Assembly (NCBI GenBank): GCA_029204225.1
Contig: CM055100.1
Location: 45,990,347-46,039,839, forward strand
DNA from: Diphasiastrum complanatum
Taxonomy: Eukaryota; Streptophyta; Lycopodiopsida; Lycopodiales; Lycopodiaceae
Length of the DNA: 49,493 bases
Direction of reading: 5' to 3'
The notes beneath the pieces were generated by a model. It saw only the letters and a list, made by a program, of their open reading frames with translations, did not search any database and was not told the DNA's origin. The first letter of the stretch is position 1; each line of letters begins with the position of its first letter. A program made the translations under genes and the position numbers. This document shows positions 1 to 7,959 of the stretch, piece by piece.

Positions 1-617
1 CAGATGTATGCTCTTGAGTCGTGTAAGAGCAAAAGTGATTTGTTCACTCATAGTTTGAAAATTTGTATTGAGGCAAATTGTAAACTCTTTATGAGAGTAA
101 GTGAATCATCTTCTAAAGACACTTATCTCCATAATGAAGTATTTAGCCTCATTGGATCAGAGATTAGCATGGTAAACAAGCATGAAGATATGATGCAAAC
201 ACTTTGTTATTATAGCATGCATAGTCTTGCCAATTTGGATGAGTCTAATTCTCTAGATCGTGGTAACATGATGTTAGATCTTTGTGATCCTAATAAATCA
301 GGAAGAAATATTTATTTTCTCATGAAGGAGCATGCACATGAAGAAGGAGCAAGCCTCAAAGTCAAGCATCTACATGAAATTTGGAAGGAATCAATTTTGG
401 AGGTGCTAGGATGGTGCAAAGCTCTCAAGCTCATCAAAGATGTCAACATCAAAGAAGCACTATCATGGATATGGTGATTTCAGATCAACATCAAGCTCAT
501 TGGCTGATCTTCACACCTTTTGAACCAGCAAAGACCAATTCAGCCCATGGAGTCAAGTTCAAGATCATCACGTTTTCCATCAAGTTAGATTTACCAAGCT
601 AGAGTTTTGAGGAGGAG
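1..617 (+). mobile_element. 3' internal part of element B (3' half of split element A/B)
   Basis: This stretch ends in a purine-rich tract (tttgaggaggag, about 606-617) directly before an LTR starting TGTG. That is the polypurine tract and 3' end of the internal region of a plus-strand LTR retrotransposon. The upstream part lies outside the window. Between the end of the ORF at 477 and the tract there is about 130 bp without clear coding. No RNase H or other pol domain precedes the LTR, unlike a normal copia element, so I infer a non-autonomous element of the same general kind as element C. It is the 3' partner of the minus-strand 5' half at 4650-12214. Confidence 0.7.
4..477 (+). CDS. Unrecognised ORF in the 3' part of element B (157 codons, open at the left edge)
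   Basis: The frame encodes 157 residues from the first ATG in the window and may continue to the left, so the start is not known. I recognise no domain. The protein is rich in His, Lys, Ser and Leu, with a Lys/Glu/His-rich segment around residues 100-135, and it lacks retropepsin, DDE, YVDD and RNase H motifs. It sits where the RNase H end of a copia polyprotein would normally be. By analogy with element C, where a Gag ORF continues into unknown sequence up to the polypurine tract, it may be the C-terminal end of a similar extended protein. It could also be a chance open frame. Confidence 0.3.
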   Translation: MYALESCKSKSDLFTHSLKICIEANCKLFMRVSESSSKDTYLHNEVFSLIGSEISMVNKHEDMMQTLCYYSMHSLANLDESNSLDRGNMMLDLCDPNKSGRNIYFLMKEHAHEEGASLKVKHLHEIWKESILEVLGWCKALKLIKDVNIKEALSWIW

Positions 618-1449
618 TGTGAAAAATGCAAAATTAAGCTTGATAGAGGCCCAAAATCTTGTATATAGATAAACACACATGTGTGGAGCCTATTCCTATG
701 TGTGAAAATAATGTACTTGTCATGTACCATAATCGTATAGGTTGTACATATGATTTAATTCAAGTTCTAGTGGCTAAAAAGGCCAAAAACTAGTTTTCTA
801 GACATATGACACATGGCATCAATCTATTGATTGCATGAGCCACATCCTTTGGTTAGGTGTCATATCACATGTGTAGAGGACAGCTCACATGTGTGGAATA
901 AGCTGAAGTAGGCGAATTTTGACTTCTAGAAGATCTCCAAGTAGATCTCCATATGGAAGGAAAATGGACCAAAAGTGCTCAAAATAGAAGGTTTTGTCCA
1001 AGTGTCAGTTTTGCATGATGAATCATCATATGACAAAGCACCTTCACACATGTGGGATCATAGGGATGATCAGTACCATGAGCTCTCACTTATTGTATAT
1101 ATAGAGCCACATTTGGCCATAATCATTGTGAGACACCAATCTTGGTTTTGGAAGCAATTTTGAGTGATTCTCTCCATTTGTCTACATTTGTTTTGATTAT
1201 TTTGAGGTTATATCAACGTGTACTTGATTTTCAGGTTGGAGTCCGTACTCAGACAGTGTTTCACACTTGTGAAACCATAAAGTACACTTACCTTCAATTG
1301 ATGATTGTTCTTGTTAGGATTTTGTGTCTAGAATTGATCTAGATTGATCTTAATCTGAAGTAGATTGATAGATCAAGTAATCTGACGACCAATCCCTCTT
1401 GAGGATCAGATTAGGATCCACTCTTGGTCCTTTTTGTACTTTTTGCACA
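618..1449 (+). repeat. 3' LTR of element A/B (plus-strand copy, 832 bp)
   Basis: The repeat runs from TGTGAAAAATGC to TTTTTGCACA, with inverted TGTG/CACA ends. Its reverse complement is found in two pieces at 12214-11569 and 6139-5949; counted with the nested TSD once, both copies are 832 bp. A TATATATA box lies at 1096-1103, after which transcription could start. CACACATGTGTGG (674-686) and related palindromes recur. It is preceded by a polypurine tract and followed by CAAAG (1450-1454), which matches the duplication beside the other LTR at 12215-12219 on the minus strand. Several substitutions separate the two copies, so the insertion is older than element C. Confidence 0.92.
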
Positions 1450-2060
1450 CAAAGGATCAATACTTTCCTCATTGATCACGACTTTATGCCTAGCTCTTCA
1501 AATTCAAATGTTTACTTCAATGCAGTGCAACAGTCTTTTATCATTATCACATTATACGTGGATGATACATTTTTTCAGCAACAGTACCGATCTGATAAAA
1601 GAGGAGAAGACAATGCTATCTTCCGAATTCGACATGATTGATCTAGGCAAAGCTCATTTTTTCCTTGGTATACAAATCCACAGAGACAAAAAACAAAAGT
1701 TGATCTACATTACACAACAAAGGTACATCTACAACATGTTAGTCAGATGCAATCTGATCAATTGCAAGTTAGTCTCTCGCCAATGGAACAAGGACTCAAA
1801 TTGTCAAAGGACCAGTGTCCCCAAACAATTCATGAGAAACAGCAGGTGCGTGAGTATCCTAACCACTCTATTGTAGGATCTCTTATGTACGCCATGATCT
1901 GTACCAGACCAAACATAGCTTTTGCGATCAGCTCTCTCAGTCAGTTTATAGCTAATCCTGGTATGACACATTGGAAGGCTCTTATCAGAGCCATGAGATA
2001 TCTTCGAGCTACTATTGTTGGCTGATTCTAACAAATCTCCAAGATATTCGGACAGAGCAA
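1450..2060 (+). pseudogene. Copia element E, C-terminal RT and start of RNase H (inverted fragment)
   Basis: Broken frames give the second half of a Ty1/copia reverse transcriptase: the catalytic YVDD at 1555-1566, then the segment DLGKAHFFLGIQI, then the region that leads into RNase H (GSLMYAMICTRPNIAFAISS), and a remnant with ADSNKSP and YSD near 2020-2055. Frameshifts near 1570 and 1780 make it non-functional. It starts exactly where the minus-strand RT at 12220-12963 stops, at the shared CAAAG duplication: that half ends in TRAWFQ and this one resumes with R-I-N-T-F-L-I-D-H. The two are therefore halves of one RT gene, now in opposite orientations. Confidence 0.88.
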
Positions 2061-2842
2061 CTCAAGAGCACCTCTCACCTTAGACCAAGGAGGTCTCTGA
2101 GAAGATGAGACGAACGAAGACTGAGAGCCGAGGAATACTAGTTAGTAATGACAAGCCAGAACTGTGTAAGCCTCATGGTGAATCCCGGAAGATGGAATAA
2201 CCATGTAGAAACTAGTATTTCTAGGCAAATGTAATAAATGCAAGTAGACCCCTCTTAAAGAAAGTAGAGTGAACCACCTTTTGATGGTGACCTTTAGTGG
2301 AGAGCATTATTTCACTTGTAATTTGTGAAATGTGGAAATTTCACTAGGATGCCACCTAAGGAGCTCTCTTGCTTATTTAAGAGACTCCCTCTTTGTGAAG
2401 AGGAGCTTTTTGCATCGTATCTACTCCATGCTTAATAAGAAGATTTTTTATGAGTTTGATGCTACACTAAGCTCCTTGATCATGATGGTTTTCTTGAGTG
2501 ATGCCCCTATGATCATGCTCTTCCATTCATATAGTGTGTGTTTGTGGACTTAGAGTGGATTAGTTTTCATTTTTTTTTGTGGATTAATGTAGGAATCAGC
2601 ATCCAAGTAAACTAAATAGGCTAGAAATGTGGCATAAATCTTGCATATCCTCCAACATTCTAGTTCTTGATGTCCTTGGAATGTCCAAGGATCAAAAGAC
2701 TGGTTTGTTTCTTGATTCTTGGACCTCTAAAATGTTGTAGATTAGTTCTTGTTCTTGTTTTGTCGATTATGCAAGTATAGTAGTGCTTAGGATCTGATTT
2801 CAGTTCATTTTGCAACAAGGTAGAAGTAGATTTCATGGTTGT
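2061..2842. other. Unassigned repeat-like sequence, possibly LTR
   Basis: No protein homology is visible. A TATTTAAG box (2374-2381) is followed by a short leader-like stretch, and there is a T-rich run at 2569-2578. This could be an LTR or promoter of another element, but I found no second copy in the window and no defined TG/CA ends. Confidence 0.25.
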
Positions 2843-3268
2843 TCACCTGGACTGCATTTTGATCATTTGGTTGAGCGTTTTGGTTACATGATGAATTGAT
2901 TGCATGTGACACGATTCAAGAGAGACGGACTTGGATTGTTCTCTGACAGGCAGGACATTAATACTACATTGATTCCAGTCTCTTTCTACCTGATTTGGGC
3001 CTTGAATAAGAACGCTAACTTTCAAAAAAATGCCTAAACATGCCTGGTGACAGGCAGAAATAGTTCTGTACGCAAGAAGTAAGAAAAAGAACAGTAAACA
3101 GATTCTAAAGGTGTGAAATCTGCCAACATTTGACACCGTTGCCACTTGAACTCCAATGCATTCTAAATCCATAAGAATTGCAACATTGTCCCTGTTCAGA
3201 TCCCTGCAAACAAAATCCCAATCTTTCCACACACCTGAGTTTTTACAAACTGGACAGAGCCACATCAA
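2843..3268 (-). CDS. Hypothetical ORF of 141 codons
   Basis: One open frame begins with a short Cys pair (CPVCKNSG) and has a hydrophobic run of about 15 residues (ICLLFFFLLLAY, around residues 57-70). I recognise no family. It lies between copia and gypsy remnants and has no visible promoter. The Cys pair and hydrophobic segment may be accidental; a spurious frame in non-coding DNA is as likely as a gene. Confidence 0.15.
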   Translation of the reverse strand: MMWLCPVCKNSGVWKDWDFVCRDLNRDNVAILMDLECIGVQVATVSNVGRFHTFRICLLFFFLLLAYRTISACHQACLGIFLKVSVLIQGPNQVERDWNQCSINVLPVREQSKSVSLESCHMQSIHHVTKTLNQMIKMQSR

Positions 3269-4650
3269 TGGCTACATCATTACCCAAATCCACTGGCTGA
3301 TACACTCGCAAATCCGTTGGTTGTCTCATTGTTAGCAAACGCACTAACAGAGCTGGATTTCATTCAACGCCAAGTCCGGACGCTCCTGCGACAATTTTAA
3401 CACAAAACTCTCACGCTCCTGTAGACGTGCTCCATCAGATTACTCCCTTCTCCTAACAAAGCCAACTCCACTGCACATTCAACTCCAACAAATTAGAACA
3501 CCAGAACAAATTCTGACTTGTCAACACACATGCTCACGCTCCTCCTATCTCCTCACACTTCCATTCTCGACCAAGGCCTCCATACAAAATCTCAATCGGA
3601 GCCCCCTATGTGAAATCTCAACTGGAGCCCCTTGTGAAATCTCAACCGGAGCCCCTCTGTTAAATCTCAATCAGAGCCCCCTTACAAAATCTCAACTTGA
3701 GCCCCCTTGTGAAATCTCAAAACAGTATGTTTGGTCAGTCAAACCCTGCATAGGTACCGTATAGACAAAAAACAATATGGTGCCCACACTGCCGAGCTAC
3801 GCATCCTGTTGATGCTTGCCCTTCATATCAGCCTATCCAAGCACATATAGTCCAACAATATGAAGAACAATTGTCACAATCTGGACATTCCTTGACTTAT
3901 CTTGAATATCCATCTGAAAGTCCAGAACCATTAGCCATACAAGATGGCTATGCCGTTATACAAGGGCCATTGAACAACAGATGTTTCATCTGTGGTGAAA
4001 CTGGCCACTTCATGGTTGATTGTCCAGTCAAGACCAGGTACCATGCTGAATGTCCCGACTGTGTCAGAAAACACAGTTTCAAAGACTGTCCAAAACAACC
4101 CAACAAGATCCTACCTGCCCGACAAGTTAGTTATGACTCCCGATAGGATCCTCACAACAACACAACACGAGCACCATAGCACCCAACCGCTCAACCTGTT
4201 GCTCACTTGAGAAGTTTCTTGCGAACTTCTACATTACCACGCACTACACCAGCTCCATAATGTAAAAAGACACTAATATGACATGAGTCCTTGTAAGAGA
4301 AAAGCGAAACTGATATTCTGTCATCTGCTACAATGTCCAACCAAGAGCAACCAACACAAAGAATTGACAATTTTTCTCCATTTCTGCAACCTCAAATCTA
4401 TTTGTCTTTCCACATGCTGATAAAATTTCCAATGTGCCAATACAAAATACATCTAGGAATCGGAAATCCAGATAGAGATTCGGTTCTTAATCTCTTGCTC
4501 CGAGAGGTCATCAGGTTATAGTACCTCAACCATAACTACATATCAAGCTATACGTTACAACATCTACTATCAACGATGGTAGATTCAATGTCACTATTCC
4601 TACCTTGCTTAAGATTCTTGAACAAAAGATGGGTTTTGTTTCAAATACAT
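3269..4650 (+). pseudogene. Ty3/gypsy gag fragment with three Cys/His clusters
   Basis: After a Pro/Ser-rich low-complexity part, several frames give a nucleocapsid-like region: CPHCRATHPVDAC (about 3780-3820), then the classical zinc knuckle CFICGETGHFMVDC, then CPDCVRKHSFKDC, the last two in the open frame 3871-4146. Nucleocapsid knuckles bind genomic RNA during packaging. The frame is broken by stops after 4146. A related but diverged gag fragment is on the minus strand at 44714-45014 (knuckle CGKITHFQSEC followed by AECADCIRRH). 4150-4650 keeps short gag/protease-like frames with no firm match. The left part carries a 25-bp minisatellite. Confidence 0.65.
3585..3725 (+). repeat. 25-bp minisatellite, about 5.5 copies
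   Basis: A unit of the form GTGAAATCTCAACCGGAGCC plus CCTT repeats with small changes across this stretch. Read as protein, each unit gives K-S-Q-x-E-P-P/L, a Pro/Glu-rich linker, but the 25-bp period shifts the frame every copy. Either the frame was lost by slippage or the repeat arose after the gag decayed. Confidence 0.8.
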
Positions 4651-5948
4651 GAAAATCAAACTTGATCACTTCTTTTGGACTCACTCTTGACCCAAATAAT
4701 CTCACTCTTGAGATTTAGAATGAATTTGATTTGATTTGACAACAAACTATACCATCAATTTTTCACAAAGCTTAAAAAATTTAGACAACTAGAGATTCAC
4801 AAAGATCTCAACCATGCATGAATACTCAAAATATGGACTCCTCATTCTAGACATCCAATGGGATCACAAATTGACCCTCACACTCTCACAAAGAAAGTTG
4901 AATAGAACTAATTTGAGTTTCATACATTCTATGTCAATTTTTGCTCAACAAATTGAATTCAATCACTCCTATTGGATTCCACCAATTACTCTACCTTTTA
5001 AGACTTGGAATGAATTTGAAAATCAAAAGTTGTGATTTTTCTCACTAAGATATTGTTCTTCAAAGAGCTAATGCCACTTAGAAAGATTTGATCACTTAGA
5101 AGAAGACAAACTCTCCACCAATAACAACACAAAATGAGCTTCTAGATCTTGCCCTCTACAAAGGAAGGAACTCTTAGAAAATTGGATCTCTCTCTACACA
5201 TTTGTCATAGACACCTTAATGACTCTTTTCAAACCTTACAATCACTCAAACAAATTGAGTAGGGTTGAACAATGTGACTTGGATCTCAATCTCTTTTCTA
5301 GAACTCTCAATTTAAGCCAATCTATGTCAAATTCTACAAAATATTTGCATAGATGCTCTATATGCACTAGAAACTCTCAAAGGTTTCACTTGGAGGACAG
5401 ATCCAAATATGTTTTCTAGCAAATTGATGCTTCTAAACATGACCCTATCACTCTTGAACAAATCTAGAGTGATGGTACAATGGATTTCAACCTCTCACCT
5501 TGCATATCACTCCTTAATCTATGATTTTTAGCAAAATCTCTCTCAACTTCAACATGCACTCAAAAAATCAGAGATGATCAATTAATGCACCTATTTCAAG
5601 CTTAAAATTTAATTTCTTGGCTGATCTAATCCAAGAACTAATCAAGGGATTAGATTCTCTATAGAAAATGCTTGATTTTGCACCAAAAATCTCTCAAATT
5701 GGGTGTGTGAGTCAAATTGTACAAATTTTGGAATTTTCTAGCCAAAACCGGAGCTGTACGGCCTCACACGTGTGAAAAGAGTTCCTACAGCCCACAACAA
5801 GTTCTGGTCTAAAAATTTTGAGAATATCTATCAAATCCAACTCGCTACCCAAAATTTGACTAGTTTCCAAAAAACTGCTAATTTTGGCTTTGATTTGGAT
5901 TAACCCTATCAATTTCAACAAAACCTCTTGTACTAGGCTCTGATACCA
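4651..5948 (-). mobile_element. Leader (5' internal region) of element A/B, with primer binding site
   Basis: Read on the minus strand, the LTR end at 5949 is followed at once by TGGTATCAGAGCC (5948-5936), complementary to the 3' end of plant initiator methionine tRNA and the usual primer site of copia elements. About 1.3 kb of AT-rich non-coding leader follows with no ORF over 100 codons, much like the 1.17-kb leader of element C. A CACACGTGTG palindrome is at 5765-5774. The start resembles the leader of element H (AGTACAAG after the primer site). The left limit, near 4650, is uncertain and should be one of the inversion breakpoints. Confidence 0.7.
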
Positions 5949-6139
5949 TGTGCAAAAAGTACAAAAGGGACCAAGAGTGGATCCTAATCTGATCCTCAAG
6001 AGGGATTGGTTGTCAGATTACTTGATCTATCAATCTACTTCAGATTAAGATCAATCTAGATCAATTCTAGACACAAAATCCTAACAAGAACAATCATTAA
6101 TTGAAGGTAAGTGTACTTTATGGTGTCACACATGTGAAA
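5949..6139 (-). repeat. 5' LTR of element A/B, 3' portion (split by element C)
   Basis: This matches the reverse complement of 1259-1449 in the plus-strand LTR. It ends at the nested insertion of element C; TGAAA at 6135-6139 is the target duplication of that insertion. The rest of the LTR resumes at 11569. Confidence 0.92.
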
Positions 6140-6786
6140 TGTGAAAATTGTCAACATTTCCTTGTCTAGTTTTAGGCCAAAATTGCTAAAAATGGCACAT
6201 AGTTTAGGATCTGACTTTTCACACGTGTGAAACAGGTCTAGATATTTTTAGTAAGTGTATTTTTTCAGTATGAAGAAGTGTCAAACTTCAAGACCTTCGA
6301 AATGAGTCCATTTTCATGTATTTTGGACATATATGCCAATTTTACCTATATAGGGCATATTTTAGGTAAGGAGGGTCTAGAGAGAGGAGAGAGAGTCATC
6401 TCTCTCAGCTATATATAGCAGGTAGGCCGTGGAGAAACAGGTTGGAGCAGATCCATTGTATTCATTTGCTTAATGAGAGATTTTTCTATTGGGTTCTCCT
6501 TCCATTGTTGGCATTGTGTAGTGATTGAGTTCAAGCTTTGTGTGTATGATCTTAGGTGCTTTCCAAAAGTGGTAGGCTGATGTATTATGGACTGTATAAT
6601 GCTATTTTGGGCCGCACTTGATGTTTATGGAAGTTTCCATTTGTGATAAATGCTTTTTGATCAAGTTCTTTGCATTCTAGGTAGCATAGAATGTGTTGCC
6701 AATTCCTAGCTTATGTAGTTTGGAGTGCAAGCATTCAAGCCAATGATCTTGGAGTTTAGATCCACTTAGGATCTGTATTTTTCACA
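6140..6786 (+). repeat. 5' LTR of element C
   Basis: 647 bp with TGTG/CACA ends. A perfect 16-bp palindrome TTTCACACGTGTGAAA at 6217-6232 contains the G-box core CACGTG. A TATATATA box at 6410-6417 follows a GA-rich tract (GAGAGAGGAGAGAGAG) and is the likely promoter. Confidence 0.95.
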
Positions 6787-7959
6787 TGGTATCAGAGCTG
6801 GTTGGCTTCTATTTACAGTAAGTATTCCATTTTTGGTGATATTTGGATGTTTGATCAAGTTCTAGCATGATTTTGCATTGCTTTGTTGATCAAATCTTAC
6901 TAACCTTTGTTTTGTGAGTTGAACTTGTGGATCAAAAGCATATTTCAGGTCTATTGAAGATCAGAGGCTGAAAAGAAACTATTTTGGATCAGATCATAAC
7001 ACCTAATCATTTGTGATTGTGAGGCTTGTGCATATTCAATACTAACAATGTTCTTTTCAATCCTATTGTTGACAATCTCCATTCTTGGATGAACACTCTC
7101 CTTAAGTGGATGAAACTTCTCCTTAAGTGGATGACAAATGCTCTTTTGAGTGAGTTGTAATTCTCCTAAAGGCTGAGCAAAGCTCCCATTTGGATGAAAG
7201 ATCCCCTTTTTTGGGTGAACATATTGTAAGCTCCATTGTGAAGAGCATATTGTAAAGATTGTCATCAATTTTGGCATAAATTTTGGTGTACTTTGTTGAG
7301 CATGTAAGTAACTCTCCTTATGTAATTTGATTGGAGCATTTGCTGGAAGGTGTTAACCATTATGCAAGTGTGTTTTCAGGTTCTTAACAGGTTGAGGAAC
7401 ATTCTCATGTGAAGTGATCTTAGATCTACATCTAAACACCAAGATTTGACAAGATAGTGAAGCTAGTCTTGTGATTCACTAAGTGTGCTCATTCATTCAC
7501 CTCTAAATCTTGTATTTATCACTTGCTGGAGTTTATAAACTTTTAGAAGTGTGGTTTACATGTGGTTTTACAGGTTGAATCAATATCTTAGTGTGGTGAT
7601 CATATGTTGATCAAGTTTGTTCATTACTAGGTAATTTTGGCATCCTAGTTTTGGGTATTTTCTAAGAATGCAAGTAACTCTTTACACCATAACTTGATTT
7701 GGTCACTTGATGGAAAGTTTGAGAGCTTAAGCAAGAGTGTGTTCAGGTTGGTTTGAGTTTGTAATCCATTCTTAGTGTGTGCAAAGTGTTGCATGTGTTT
7801 CAATCTTCCTTTCTATGCTTGAAAGCCAAATAGTTTCAAGATAGAGGTCATTTAGGGTTCTAAATCTTTTAAGATCTTCTCCTTCTTCATTTATTGAGAG
7901 AAAGGAGAGTGCTAGGTGCATTAGAACAGAGCCTAAGGACACAAGAAGATTTTAGCATC
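6787..7959 (+). other. Primer binding site and repetitive leader of element C
   Basis: TGGTATCAGAGCT at 6787-6799 matches the initiator Met-tRNA primer site. The rest is non-coding leader. At about 7080-7215 a degenerate 20-21 bp unit (GGATGAAACTTCTCCTTAAG) repeats five to seven times. A longer imperfect repeat about 370 bp apart (near 7300-7380 and 7670-7750) ends each time in GTGTGTTTTCAGG or GTGTGTTCAGG. Such leaders usually hold packaging signals; that role is inferred. Confidence 0.75.
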
